Assembly (NCBI GenBank): GCA_023014485.1
Contig: JAJOZX010008846.1
Coordinates: 1 to 64,000, forward strand
Length of the DNA stretch: 64,000 nucleotides
Source of the DNA: Bathynomus jamesi
Taxonomy: Eukaryota; Arthropoda; Malacostraca; Isopoda; Cirolanidae
Direction: 5' to 3'
Part shown: one piece after another, positions 32,060 to 44,373 of the stretch
How the letters are laid out: each line of letters starts with the position of its first letter
Position numbering within the stretch: position 1 is the first letter of the stretch
Made by a program: the position numbers and the translations under genes
The notes under the pieces: model-generated
What the model was told of the DNA's origin: nothing
Database searches by the model: none
Seen by the model: only the letters and a program-made list of their open reading frames with translations

Positions 32060-33090
32060 TGTCATTTATATCGTAATAAACACACTCGGAGACAGTATGT
32101 GACTGATTAAAAAATGCATCATTGCCTTCGCGTTTATCTCGTAACAGTTCTAAGAGGCTTGGAAGGTTTTTCCGAGAACTATGAAACATAGTTAGGAATT
32201 CGACTGGGAATAGAAGGCACTAAAACTTTAGGGAAGCTGAAAGAAAAGGATAATTTGGGCAGGATGTTACGAATGAAGTATACAGAGTAAGGCACTTTTC
32301 TATTTGGGAATCATACGAATATATTGACTGGGGTCTTTCGACAGTAACATGAGCAGATGAAAATGATAGTATCATAAAAATAATACTTTAAGTAATAACA
32401 ATAATACTAATAAAAATAGATAGTGATTACTAATAAGAAATGATAGATGATAATAATAATATTTATTATTTTATTATTATTAAGTAATAATGATAATAAA
32501 TGATAAAAATTGACAAGTAATAATGATAGTAAGCACTAAAATTGATAAGTTGCATTGAGCAGTCTCAGTTGTAGTTTATGGTAGGCTTTGAGTAAATCAC
32601 TGGGATGGCGGTGATTTTGATGAGATAAAAGAAACTAAACATATAATCAAGCAAATTCATTTACAGTTTACGACGATCCAACTGTAAAATTTCAGTAAAT
32701 AGGACAACAGCGAAGTAGTGATAATAGCGATAAAGATAACAACCAACCATATGCACAATGGCAGAAATAAAGATAATACAATGTACTCGTATTATTATTA
32801 TCAACTCTTTATCAATAATTAATTAATATCATCCATCAATCAATATTACCCAATTAATAATACAAAATAGTGAAAATACTCGTGTTATTATTAATTATTT
32901 ATCAATAATTAATCAACCAATATTAATCAATTAATAATATAATATACTCCTATTTTTATCAAATTACTTAGTATTTTTTCATTAATTTTAGATATTCCAA
33001 CCATAGCAACAATGGACCAAATAATGACAATAGAAAATACTAAGAGGTTCTTACTTTAAAGCATATAGTAATTAACACTAGAATATACTC
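32060..33090. other. AT-rich low-complexity sequence, no gene
   Basis: Dominated by TAATAATAATGATAA-type simple sequence. Confidence 0.7.
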
Positions 33091-33102
33091 GTATGAGTAT
33101 TA

Positions 33103-33480
33103 TTAATTAATTATTCTTATTACGGGGAGATCTATTGGTGTGACCCTGTGGGTGAGCGTTTGAATTAATTGGACATGGGCTATGAAGTTATTTGGATCAA
33201 AATTCACTCGCATTAGAAAATTATTAAAGTCATTGTCAGATTTTATTGGAACTTTTACACCGCTGAGTGATCTCTTTATATGCAGTATATTATCCCGTTG
33301 CGAGCGAAGCACTTCGAGATCTCACCCGGGAAGTCGTTCCTGAAATCTCTTATCCTTTTGAAAAGGTTTTTCTTATAGCTGGTCAGATACTCTTTAATGG
33401 AAATTCTTAGTCTCACTTGGATGCACGCGCCTACGAATCCACTTTTCACGTCTTCATTCGGGATCACAATCGTGATAGGT
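33103..33480 (-). pseudogene. LINE ORF1-like fragment
   Basis: Overlapping frames give FVGACIQVRLRISIKEYL, NLFKRIRDFRNDFP, then IIYCI and IKRSLSGVKVPIKSDNDFN. The order of a basic helix, xRNGxIY and a short acidic end resembles the C-terminal half of LINE ORF1 nucleic-acid-binding proteins. Tentative. Confidence 0.4.
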
Positions 33481-34164
33481 CGTGTGGCGTTGTTCTCCTT
33501 GGGTCGACCGAGTCTAGAGACTTCTGTGATGTCTGTTGGTTTAACATTTATTCGAAGGTTTCTTCACAAAGCCTCGATTGTTTTATGCTTCAGGTCTCCA
33601 TTTTCGCTTTCAGCGGATGTCTCTGCCTCTCTGGCCCACTATTTACCATGACATTCTTATATTGGGCCTGTTGGAGATGTTCTATTCTCTCTTCCAGTTC
33701 CTTTAGGTTTTTTCCTGGGTTTCAGCTCTCTTCCTATACTCAGCGGATTCTTTTTGCAGGATTTCAACTTTCTAGCTGAGGGATCTAACTTGCTCCGTGA
33801 GCGTCATCCTATGGAACTCCTCGATTAAGAAGCTCTTGAGGAGCTCGAAGAACTTGCGGTTATCATTTCTTAACCATGTTAACAGCTGCTGCTTTTCACT
33901 GATGCCTCGCACCACGGCAACACCACCTATGGAAACGGGTGAAGAAGGGCACCATCGCTCGAGGTCCAGTAGTTGGGTCCGTCGCTCTGGGCAGAGAAAC
34001 TGGCACCATCGTTCGTGGCATATTCGTGGAAGGAGTTTAAATGTTTGCTCCTCCTCTTTGGCAATAGGTCGGTAGACATACGGTTCTTGCCTTCTTTACC
34101 CATTTTGACTTTGAATTTACTGTAAGATTTCGTATAAAATGGTTACTTTCCTGGACATGAGACC

Positions 34165-34168
<4 letters not shown>

Positions 34169-34236
<68 letters not shown>
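34169..34236. repeat. (TA)n microsatellite
   Basis: Long pure TA tract adjoining a TIR element. Confidence 0.95.
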
Positions 34237-34240
<4 letters not shown>

Positions 34241-34799
34241 GATACATAAATGTTTCATAAATCGCAGGGTGTATTCTTGAGACGGAAGTAAAGAAAAAGA
34301 CCATATAAACATAGGTCGAGAAATTTGTGGGTTTCGATCTATAGCACGCGACAGAAAAATGAAGCTCCTAGAGATTTTTTACATCGTATGCAAATTAAAG
34401 TAAATGTTCAAAATTCGTTCCTACTTCTTGAATGCATGCCTCAGCATATCGCAAAATAGGATAGAGGAGAGATAGTTAAAGGGAGAAAATGGGTATGAAC
34501 AAGTGAGGGAATGGTGGTTAGCGATAGTTTACGATGAAGCGGGTAGGAAGAGAGAGAGGGAGAGGGAGAGGGGAGTGGGTGGTGAGGTGAGGTGGGCTGG
34601 TCGGCGTAAGATTTACTGATCCAGGGAGAACGCCAGTACGAACAAAGGTGAGTTTGGAATTGAGGCGGTTCATTTTTCTGTCTCGTGCTATAGCTCGAAA
34701 CCTACGGGTTTCTCGACCTATGTTTATATGGTCTTTTGTCTTTACTTTTGTCTCAAGAATACACCCTGCGATTTATGAAACACATTTATGCATCACCCT
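34237..34799. mobile_element. Tc1-type element with ~140-bp TIRs
   Basis: Left AGGTGATACATAAATGT..CATAAATCGCAGGGTGTA; right end is the complement (TTTATGCATCACCC). Inverted similarity runs through CATATAAACATAGGTCGAG to CGACAGAAAAATGAA. The ~270-bp interior (34390-34660) has no transposase. Confidence 0.8.
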
Positions 34800-35865
34800 G
34801 TGTGTGTGTGTGTGTGTGTGTATATGCAAATTAAAAAAGCAGCAAAATCTGAACTTTCACGAACAAATAAAACGCTTCCTTTCTCAAGAGTCACAACAAA
34901 CAAAGTTAACAAACAAAACATCCCGCAGAACACAAACTTATAAATGTCTTGTAGGCAACACATTTGTAGTATGTGTAAAGTTGCTGAGATGGGGTCAATA
35001 GGAGCGGCTCTATGACATCGTAATATGACTCAGTGATATATAACGACGTGATAAGGTGATAACTGAAAACAATATGGCCTTAGCGCACTATATTATTTGC
35101 TTGAAGATGATGTCATGAATGAGCACTGCGGAATTTAGCAGTATGTTGTGGATAAGAATTTTGCCAGATTTTAGATATTTTATTCTACATAATTAATTCT
35201 CTCAATATTTTAAAGTCAAAGTATCCAGAGAATTTGCAACATTAATACCGTAAGTTATGACGTGATTTTAGAGTTATAAACGCTTATTGCGCTAAAGTAT
35301 TTGGATTTGGTGCAGCTGACGTTAAGAAGTTCGTGGTAGCGCAGAACTTACTGAAATAGGTTCTGCGGTAGATTAGGGCACCAAAAGTTTTTAAAATTGA
35401 ATACCCTTTTTCCCACTCACCCAGCCCTTTTCTCACTATTCCTAAGCTATCATCTAGTGAGACTGTTTTTCTATACCTGCTTTACCTGCTAACAGTAGAT
35501 AGTATCATATCCAACTGAAATGGAAATCAGATGTTTGCTAAGCTTCATTTTGTAAGCAAACGGTTACGTGAAAACGAAGAAGCGTCGCGGTTGGCCTAGA
35601 ATCCCTGGAGTAGGGGTGCTCAACTGATCGATCACCAAACGTTTTCGAGTCGATCGCAAGGCAGAAAAGAGCATTTTCCAAAAATTGTAATAACTATGGA
35701 AAATAATCATAAAAAATACAAAAAATATCAACGCAAATGCCCGCAACTACAAAGTATTGTAAGGTATGGAAGTGGGTAAAGGTGGTAGTGGAAGGCAGTT
35801 GAGTTTCCTGAACAAAATTTAAGAGTATTCCAGTTCCCTCAAAAGGTTGAGGCTGAGCGACGTAC
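34800..35865. other. no gene recognised
   Basis: TG microsatellite at 34799-34822, then unremarkable sequence. Confidence 0.5.
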
Positions 35866-35870
35866 GTTCA

Positions 35871-36001
35871 TACAGTTTCGGAAAAAAGTTCGCCTAGGAA
35901 CATAAAATTAATAAAACAAAACCTAGACTTTATACCAATTAATAATTCTTTATTCGTTTTAGAAATTCCACGTTTTTAAGCGAATATTTTCCGAAACTGT
36001 A
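35871..36001. mobile_element. Tc1/mariner-type MITE (~130 bp)
   Basis: TACAGTTTCGGAAAAAAGT and its complement ACTTTT-like ATATTTTCCGAAACTGTA, with GTTCGC/GCGAAT continuing; TA at both ends. Confidence 0.75.
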
Positions 36002-36227
36002 CACCCGTCTGTTTATTCTTTAGGGAAAGACGAAATCGGCAGCAGTTGCCACGGTAACAGGGAACATAATCGACTGTCAACAGCTACAAGTCGAATTGAA
36101 TGGTTTGGATATACTCGCTGCGGGTGGTCAATCCCTGGAGATGGCGGCTTATATTTTATTTATATTTTTACTTCCTTTTTGTTCATCGATCGAAAGCCAG
36201 TGTGAATTATTTTAGAACATTTTCATT

Positions 36228-36256
36228 GTCGTCGTCGTCATCGTCGTCGTCAGTGT
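36228..36256. repeat. (GTC)n microsatellite
   Basis: GTC/ATC trinucleotide tract. Confidence 0.9.
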
Positions 36257-36359
36257 TGTAAACTTTAAGAAAAATACCTGAAATTGCAAATGTATTATTA
36301 TTAGGATAGGAAAAAATATAAGTATACACCAGGACAAAGGGGTACACGGGAAGACCAGG

Positions 36360-38880
36360 AGCAGGTAAAAATGCTACTAGCTCTAGCTGGTGAATTTATG
36401 TTAACACGAGAAATAACAGAAAACACAAGAAGAAACAACTGCCTAGATTTGGGATTCACAAACAACAGCAACCTAATTGATAATGTAGAAATATCCCCAA
36501 CTATAATATCGGATCACAACATTATTGAAATAACAACCAATATAAAAGCAACAGGAAAGGAAAGAACACGAACAACAGAAAGAAGCAAATTCGAAATTTT
36601 TAATTTTCACTCCAAAGCTATAAAATGGGAAGGTGTTGCATCCAGCATGAAAGTAATAGATTGGAAAACCATCTTTAAGGCCAAGACAACGGAAGAGTTG
36701 CTAATGACCTTAGAGGAGAAGACGCTGGAAATTGTGGAAAGACATGTCCCAAAAATACAACAAAGAGGAAAAGAGAAGCAGGTTCGAGAGACAAAAGAGG
36801 TCATTGTTCTGAAAGAGAAAAAGAGTGACTGCAAAATTAAGTAACTGTAAAGATAACAACATCATAAAAATATTAAATGATAAACTGCAGAATATCGATT
36901 GCGTCATACAGGAACTAAGTGAGAAGCATACAGAAAAAGAAGACGAAGCGATAAAGGTTATCTTAAAGTACTTCTATAATTTTGCAAAAAGGAAGTCGAA
37001 AATTCACATGACTGTCGGACCTTTGAAAAACGAAAATGCTTTGTTTGATGATCTAAATTCTAACAGAAGTATCTGAAATATTAATAGCTCAGTACGAATC
37101 ATCTTTCAGTATCCCAAAAACTGACAAACTAATACGCGATAGAAACGCGTTCTTTGAAGAACTACAAGAGGAAAGTATAACAGACTTCGACTTTACGACG
37201 GATGATATTACACAAGCTATAGGGAAACTAAAAACACTCAGCGGCAGTACCGGACGAATGGAATGCCACACTGATCAAAAACTGCAAGAATGCAATCGCT
37301 GAGCCCCTATATTGGATAAGGAGACGATCACTAGACACGGGAAAAATACCGGGCATCCTGAAGAGCGCGAGCATAGTCCCAATATATAAAAGAGGAGATC
37401 GATCCGAGGCCAAAAACTATAGGCCAGTGTCACTTTCATCTCATCACAAAATATTTGAAAAAGTAATTGGAAAATCTATGACTTTTTGGAAACTCAGAAA
37501 AAATTAAATATAACCAACATGGATTTCGGTCAGGCAGATCACTCCTATCACAACTAATGGAACACTACAACAACCTTATTGATGCACTTGAAAGTAATGA
37601 AACTATGATGTAATATACACAAACTTTGCCAAAGCGTTCGACAAGTGTGACCACGGAATCATAATACATAAACTGAAATATATGAGAATAACAGGAAAAG
37701 TAGGGAAATGGATATATAATTTTCTTAGTGAGCGGCGGCAAGTCGTTACAGTACAAGGAATATCTTCATCAGAATCAGAGGTCCTCAGCTCAGTACCACA
37801 AGGAACAGTATTAGCTCCACTACTCTTCATAATCATGCTAACTGAAATAGATAAGGACGTTATCAGAGACAGCACAGCAACATCCTTTGCCGATGACACA
37901 AAGATCAGTAGAAAAATAAGAAACCCAGAAGATATAGGATCTCTACAAACCGACATGAACAGAATCTACAAGTGGACGGAAGACAACAATATGAAGTTTA
38001 ACACTGAAAAATTTTAACTGTTACAGTACAGAAAAAGGGAGGACCTAAAATCCATGGAATACTATACCCTAAATAGACAGGAAATTCAGAGAAATTCTAA
38101 AGCAAAAGATTTAGGAGTTGTAATGACTGATGATGCGAAGTTTGAAACACAAAATAAGATAGCAGTAAACAGAGCAAAGAGAATAACTGGGTAGATACTG
38201 AGAATCTTTAAACGATGGGATAGGAATATAATGATTCATCTACTGAAAACACTGATCATACCGAAATTGGAATATTGCTCGGTCCTAACATCCCCATATA
38301 AAAAAAGAGATTAGACAGCTAGAAGGGATTTAGAGAAGCTTCACGGCCAAGATCAATTGGTGCAAAAAACTAAATTACTGGAAAAGGTTACGCGAATTAG
38401 ACCTATATTCACTGGAAAGGAGAAGAGAGAGAGATACACCATTATTTACACTTGGAAAATAATGGAGAAACTAGCCCCTAATTTTACTCTGAACCCTATA
38501 ATTCCCCAAACAACAGTGGAAAGTGAAAAAGGAAGACTGTGTCGTGTTCCCAAATTAAAGGCTAGACAGAACACCCTTAACCCTGAAAGAAAATAGTTGT
38601 GTTATGAGAGGACGAAGTCTGTTTAACCAGCTGCCCAAAGAACTAAGGAACATGAATGATGTTGCGGTGGACATCTTCAAAAGAAGATTAGACGCCTGGC
38701 TCAGAACAATCCCCAATGAGCCGGGAGTATGTGAGGTGGAGAGTACAAGAAACCAACTCACTACTTTACCAGGCCAACTCGAGAGGAGGGGCGACAAGCT
38801 TGACCTTCGTGAAATGAAGAACCATCGCACGGAACATTTGAAAGGTTATAATTATTATTGGATATATGGAAAGCTTTAAA
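36360..38880 (+). pseudogene. CR1/Jockey-type LINE ORF2 (endonuclease end, RT, C-terminus)
   Basis: Longest LINE remnant. At 36420-36540: NCLDLGFTNNS and SPTIISDHNIIEI, the end of an APE endonuclease (SDHxxI). Then a linker; KNYRPVSLSSHHKIFEKVI near 37410; AKAFDKCDHGIIIHKLK (damaged first RT Asp region), SSVPQGTVLAPLLFII near 37790, SFADDTKIS near 37885 (catalytic FADD). The C-terminus (38604-38800) has GRSLFNQLPKELRNMND and RLDAWLRTIPNEPG. Frameshifts and stops at several points (near 36845, 37230, 37505, 38020, 38190) show it is dead. No poly-A tail recognised. Confidence 0.85.
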
Positions 38881-38884
38881 CTCT

Positions 38885-39600
38885 GTCCTTGTGCAATTTT
38901 TCCTTAAAATTGAATACACACTTAGTTGACAAATTAAGCAAATTTGTTACAAATAATGAGTTTTCTTTTAATTTCTTAAGTGCAAGTTTGGAGATCAGAT
39001 TAATTATTTATTGCTTGTTTGGAAAAATCTTTGATATTAATAATAATAATAATGTAATTGTAATATACTATACTGTAATATGTATTCGGTCAATGAACTG
39101 GTTTTAACGGACTTCTACGTAGAAATTCGTGTGGAAACTTCTTTTTGGAGCTCAAAGCGTTTCTTCAGAACTCGTAAGTTTTAGTTGTAATTTCAATTAC
39201 TGAATAGAAATTGCCTTTCCTGAAATGAAAAGGAAACACACCAAATTGAATAGGGATCTTTCAGGTGAAAAGTGAACCTTGATGCATGAAATACCTACCA
39301 GACTACCAGGTATAGTCGTAATAATAACCAATGCTTAAAAGTACTGTAAGTAATTCATGTTCGGATAAGTGTATCCAAAAGTACCATTTGTCAAACGCGG
39401 ATGAACAAAGAAAATTTTTGTAATTGGAAAGTTCCACTCAAAAAATACTTTCACTAACTGTAAGAATTGGAATGGTACGTTGACAGATTTCAACTTTCGA
39501 CAACTAATAATAAAAAAAAAACTACATGCATCCCAAAATTTTAAATAAAAAAGCTTTATATATAAACATATTCCATCTTTAATTTTTAAAATGAACTTCA
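38885..39600. other. no gene recognised
   Basis: AT-rich, short ORFs only. Confidence 0.5.
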
Positions 39601-39609
39601 CAGTAGATA

Positions 39610-40180
39610 TACAGGGTGATCCGTTTGGGTGTGGCTAAAATAAAAACGCTGTGAGAATCTACCGAGAAATGATACAGCGCTCATCTGTTGCACGTGTGGT
39701 CATAAAATGTGGGAGTTTGTAATAGGCTATGCCATCCGCTGCCAGACATACGAGCGCCATCTACTGTCAGACTTATGAGACATATGCCAGTTTCGAAGAT
39801 GGCGGCGAATGCGCAACAACGTGCGAAGTGTGTCATTTGGTTTGCTAAGTTCGAGAGTGTGACAGCGGTACAGCGTAAGTTTCCCCGTGTGTATGGTGTT
39901 CGAAAAGCTCCTAAATACGACTCCATAGTACAGTGGTACAGCACATTTGAAGAAACGGGGTCTATCACTAAACCACACGCAAGAAGTTGTAAGAATTAGC
40001 CTCTCGTTATGACCTCTGTCGTGTCCGGAAGCGGGGTGGGGGTCATGTTGAAGACTAATTAGGTTTGTCGCACTCTACCATCTTTGTGCGCATTGTTTGC
40101 CAAATATTAAACTATACAATGTTACTGTTTCCATTTCACATCAATTTTATTTTATCCATACCGAAACGGATCACCCTGTA
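39610..40180 (+). mobile_element. mariner element remnant with N-terminal HTH
   Basis: TIRs TACAGGGTGATCCGTTTGG and complement (CGAAACGGATCACCCTGTA). The + frame 39784-39999 reads QQRAKCVIWFAKFESVTAVQ, FPRVYGV, SIVQWYSTFEETGSI, the DNA-binding domain of a mariner transposase; the catalytic part is deleted. Confidence 0.85.
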
Positions 40181-40645
40181 CATTGCAGTACCATCATTTC
40201 ACTCAGAAATTTTCAATTTCAAGGTCTTCAGTTTTCAAGGTTTTGTGAAGGAGTTTCTCGTCTCTCTTAAAACTCATATAATATCGCTCTGTAATAAGCA
40301 TTTATAAATGTTTGTGATTTTATGACGGCTTTTTCTCAAAGTATAGATCTGCAAAGTAAACACCAATATTATATTCATAAAGTTCTGTATTTGTATATTT
40401 CGCTGTGATTTTCAGCAGCTTTATTTCAGTAATATTCCTAATCAGTGTTTTAATCATGCCTCTACTCAAGAAATTAGTTTGGGGATATTTTTATCTAGTG
40501 ATAAGTACCGACTTGGGATAGTCCCTGACTTAGTTATCCATTTGTAATTGTTGTTATTACATTTTACTCTATAATTTCAGACATCCGTGATTTATAGTTG
40601 AGTAAATTACTTCTTTCCCGTTAATTAACTCGACTTTACCATATG

Positions 40646-41286
40646 AGGGGTCGCGCGTCTTAAGGTACCTAAGCGCCACCACAGGCGAAAATGTGTTTTT
40701 TGATGGATATCACTATTTTCACCCTTCCTCTATCGCGTGGTTTGGGTTATAATGACCTTACGACAATAGAAGTATGGTTGAAAACCTTATGAAGCGAACT
40801 ACTTTTTTCACCTCTATCGCCAGCCAAAAGTTCACCCAAAGTTCGACATAATAAGAAAATCAAAAAATTAAAAAAAATAAATATAAAATATGAAAATCTA
40901 TTCCAAAAACTCATCAACCTCTTCAGGTGCTCTTCCAATACGTGCTCTACCGTAAAATTTACATTCCAATATGTGCTAACTAACGAAAATATCACGACTA
41001 ACCTAACCAATCGTCAAGGGCGTACAATTGACCTAACGATTGGTTAGGTTAGGTCGTGATATTTTCGTTAGTTAGCACATATTGGAATGTACATTTTACG
41101 GTAGAGCACGTATTGGAAGAGCACCCATCTTCATTAGCATACTTAGAACTCTAATTTAGCCAAAAATGAACGTTCTAGCTCAATTAATAACAGAGACACT
41201 ATTGTCAGAATATTATTGAACTTTAGAGGCGATTTCTGACGAATTTTAATTTTGGCGCTTAGGTACCTTAAGACGCGAGACCCTTC
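40646..41286. mobile_element. AGGGGTCGC MITE, copy 1 (interrupted)
   Basis: TIRs AGGGGTCGCGCGTCTTAAG and CTTAAGACGCGAGACCCTT, about 34 bp. The interior matches copy 2 (45138-45577) base for base over most of its length, except that GG-palindrome copy G is inserted. Superfamily not assigned; target duplication unclear. Confidence 0.85.
40926..41125. mobile_element. GG-palindrome family, copy G (TSD CATCTTCA, confirmed by empty site)
   Basis: Exactly 200 bp. Arms GGTGCTCTTCCAATACGTG through TTCCAATATGTG match over 60 bp with one mismatch, then the standard core CTAACTAACGAAAATATC and loop CAAGGGCGTACAATTGACC. Flanks CCTCTTCA (40918) and CATCTTCA (41126); copy 2 of the host MITE has a single CATCTTCA at 45418-45425. 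The arm is unrelated to the GGATCA arms of copies A-F. Confidence 0.95.
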
Positions 41287-41379
41287 ATATAATTTCAGGC
41301 ATCCGTGATTTAAACTATAAAAACAATAAACATCAATGGATAACTAAGTTATGGACTATCCTAAGTCAGTCTGAGAAAT

Positions 41380-42130
41380 GAAGAGGGGTGCAGTGACGAG
41401 CCCGCTGCGCGTAATTTATTTGGTTCGGTCCATTTCTCATTTTTAAAGGGACTTCGTTTACCCGGTTGGTGGCGTTACTGTCCGTTTCAGCGTATTTGGT
41501 GGAGGAAGGACGCTAAGCGGATTAAGCAACTAACCATAAACGGATGAACCATCCATACCACAGTCAAACTCATTAATTAAAAATGCTCTTCAGAATGTGC
41601 TAGCTTATAATTCAGGGAACGAGTTTGGAAAAATCAGTCAATTTCAATACCTTAAAGTCGGCAAGCGACGCAAAAAAATTAGAAATTTTTGCAGATTCTT
41701 TGAAACGCAATGAAGCATTTGTAGTTTCTGCGAGAGTGAAGAAAAACAGAGAAAATTTTTCTAATAAAGCTGATAAAGATTTTAAATGGCTCGTATATTC
41801 AAATTATCTTGATGACGAGTTTTGAAAGTTGTGTGGAACATATTCTAGTGAATCTACTGTCGACTTCAATAGTTGGGATACGTTGGGCCGTAAAGTATAC
41901 GTGTCCCAGCGTATCCCGACTACCGGAGCAGATGGTACAGGAAAAGAGTCATAAATTAAAAGCCGTATTCTTTAGTTGCTCAGCCATTTAATAACTGGAA
42001 AGATGTAACGGAAACTTTTGATTCTCACGAAAGAATTATTATCGATTTTCAAAATTTAAAGCCAAAAATTTTCATTGAAATCTGTAAAGGTAAAAGTGAA
42101 AATATAATTAAAAAGTTGCTTCCTACCCAA
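41380..42130. other. no gene recognised; short hairpin at 41873-41924
   Basis: Short ORF at 41625-41825 (KKLEIFADSLKRNEAFVV) without recognised similarity. GTTGGGATACG pairs with CGTATCCCGAC in a small hairpin. Confidence 0.45.
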
Positions 42131-42132
42131 TG

Positions 42133-42442
42133 TTACTCCCATTTCTACCGGCGGTCCGGAAGTGGGAGTGCTCGAAGTAAGAATTCCGAATATGGGAAGA
42201 GATAAAAACGTTCTCATTCCATTCTTCGTCCAAAAATGAGAAATCCGCGAACGAGAATGTCAAAGACTGCAATTTTCAAATCGACCCACTTCCATTCTCA
42301 CTGTAAAACGTCACACTTTGAGTTACATCTATCATAGAAAATACCCAATTGCGTCACAGTTTCTTTTCATCTTTTCCCAAATTTAGAAATCCCACTTCGA
42401 GCACTCCCACTTGGGGATCGCGGGTAAGAATGGAAATGATAA
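42133..42442. mobile_element. MITE family with GGGAGTGCTCGAAGT ends, copy 1
   Basis: Left CATTTCTACCGGCGGTCC..AAGTGGGAGTGCTCGAAGT; right is its inverted imperfect copy (ACTTCGAGCACTCCCACTT..GCGGGTAAGAATG). TIRs about 80 bp. Related sequences at 44510-44600 and 48180-48560. Confidence 0.65.
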
Positions 42443-42660
42443 TGAATGGAAAGCACTCGGAAGAGACCTAAATTAGAAACGTTGATGGAGCGTATGAAAA
42501 ACAATTGAAAACAAACTCGATAACGTATAAGAAGAACTGATTCCCATAATTGCACGAAACTGTAATATCCTTTAGAGATCATTGGAATTCAAGACACTAA
42601 GATTCTGCGCCATGGAATATATGATAACGAGGATGATGGAAATTTTCGAGTACGTTTACG

Positions 42661-42840
42661 TCTGTAGATCAGTTGGTAACACTGTTTCCCTATAAGCGAA
42701 GCGAAGACATTGAGATCAGTGGTTTGAACCCCGATAATCTGGTAATAATGATACGAGAGTTAGAACAATGGGCCGAGTTAATTGGCCTGAGCGCTGCTTG
42801 TGCCAGTTGCTGGCTCTTCTGACTGATTAATTATTATTAA
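42661..42840 (+). mobile_element. tRNA-derived SINE, different family
   Basis: A-box-like TAGATCAGTTGGTAACAC and B-box GGTTTGAACCCC 45 bp later, with a variable-loop-sized gap; body ends in (TTA)n near 42838. tRNA identity not assigned. Confidence 0.6.
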
Positions 42841-42958
42841 GGTCAAGATGATGAATTTCATAACAGACACCCGTTACTTGTCAAGTCAATGCATCATATT
42901 TGAGTCCCCAAATTACTGAAAGCTCGCTTCGTTTTGAAGCTGAAAGCTTCGAAATTTT

Positions 42959-43152
42959 GGATCACCTGAAGATCAAGGCCCCCAGCCTTCTTTAGTTAGC
43001 CTTATAAGGCTAACTAACGAAAATATCACAACTTAACCTAACCAATCGTCAAGGGCGTACAGTTGACCTAACGATTGGTTAGGTCAAGTCGTGATATTTT
43101 CGTTAGTTAGCTTTATAAGGCTAACTAACGAAGGCTGGGGAACCTGATCTTT
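42959..43152. mobile_element. GG-palindrome family, copy E (right end truncated)
   Basis: Left arm GGATCACCTGAAGATCAAGG, full core, loop CAAGGGCGTACAGTTGACC; the right arm stops after AACCTGATCT, so the terminal ~12 bp and the target duplication are lost. Confidence 0.88.
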
Positions 43153-43154
43153 TT

Positions 43155-44160
43155 AATGAATTTGAATTTATATTAATTTATTTCCTATACTTTAATGGCT
43201 GATGAGACAATGGATATGAATGACCTTGAAAAAAATATGTATTTGTATAAGATATACAAATTAAGAAAATCCGATACGATAATTTTTTTAATTCAAAATT
43301 TCATGAAATTAACTGTGGAAAAGGATTTCTCAAAAAAGATTTTGTAGCAATTATTTTAGAAGAAATATTAATACGATATAGGTTTGAACCCTCGGATGTC
43401 TGAGTGAATATAAAGAACAGTATTCTTTCATCAAAGGAAATTATCCTAAAACAATACACACGCACTGAATTTCACACTCCTTTAATTAAATTTCAGCTTA
43501 AGCTTCTTCATGTCAAATCCTTAATAATAATTTCTCATGTTTGCAGTTTATAGGTTTTAGTTTCATCAAATAGGTTAAATTCACTAAAAAAAAAATAAAA
43601 ATAAAGACTTGCCAAAATTGTGGAAGTCGAGACAACTACAGTTTCAAAAACAATTCAGGGTTAGTTCCCGTGGAAATTCTTATTGTTTAAGTTGTGCAGT
43701 TGTATAATGGAGAATGGCCAGGCAGAGTTTCAGCCTTAAAAGTTTTTACGTGTATACTACCCTAACTGACTTTAAACTGACTTTGAACTGGCTATATCTA
43801 TCTTAGTTGTTAAAATATACTCGTATGCAAAGTATCAACCTTTTAAGGAAAAAGGTGCCTAATTGACTGACACTTTAAATTAAATTGTACAGATACTCTA
43901 TACCGACAAAGGCAAACGATCCTAATGACCTAAGTAAGAACATGATCTAAACACAGATACTAATAAAAGAGACCCTTAAAGGCTTCTGCTAACTCTCATC
44001 AACATTATTTCCAGGTGAGTGTTAATGTGAAAAATGTTATATTTATAAACTGTTTATCGAATTTGGAGAAACGATATTTTTGAAGGACGGAAAGATCATA
44101 GTCTCTCGTTGTTATTTTATCTCCAAATGTTTTTGAAAGTTGATGGAGAGGCGTTATTAT
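43155..44160. other. no gene recognised
   Basis: AT-rich sequence with no supported feature. Confidence 0.5.
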
Positions 44161-44170
44161 TAAAGATACA

Positions 44171-44373
44171 GGATCAATGAAAGAAAGCCACCCCCAGCCT
44201 TCTTTAGTTAGCTTTATAAGGCTAACTAACGAAAATATCACGACCTAACCTACCCAATCGTCAAGGGCGTACAGTTGCCCTAACGATTGATTAGGTTAGG
44301 TCGTAATATTTTCGTTAGTTAGCCTTATAAAGCTAACTAAAGAAGGCTGGGGGTGGCTTTCTTTCATTGATCC
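44171..44373. mobile_element. GG-palindrome family, copy F (TSD AAGATACA)
   Basis: 203-bp hairpin; arms GGATCAATGAAAGAAAGCC to CCCCCAGCC match 29/29, then TTCTTTAGTTAGC, core and loop CAAGGGCGTACAGTTGCCC. Exact duplications AAGATACA at 44163-44170 and 44374-44381. Confidence 0.93.

Larger units (their letters stand above)
40510..41374. mobile_element. outer TIR element of a three-level nest
   Basis: GACTTGGGATAGTCC..CTTAGTTATCCA at 40510-40541 is inverted relative to TGGATAACTAAG..GGACTATCCTAAGTC at 41335-41374. Between them lies the AGGGGTCGC element, which itself contains GG-palindrome copy G. Confidence 0.6.

Noticed and set aside
33397..33779. + strand ORFs of 84 and 120 codons
   Set aside because: Antisense to the LINE ORF1-like relic and without recognisable domains.
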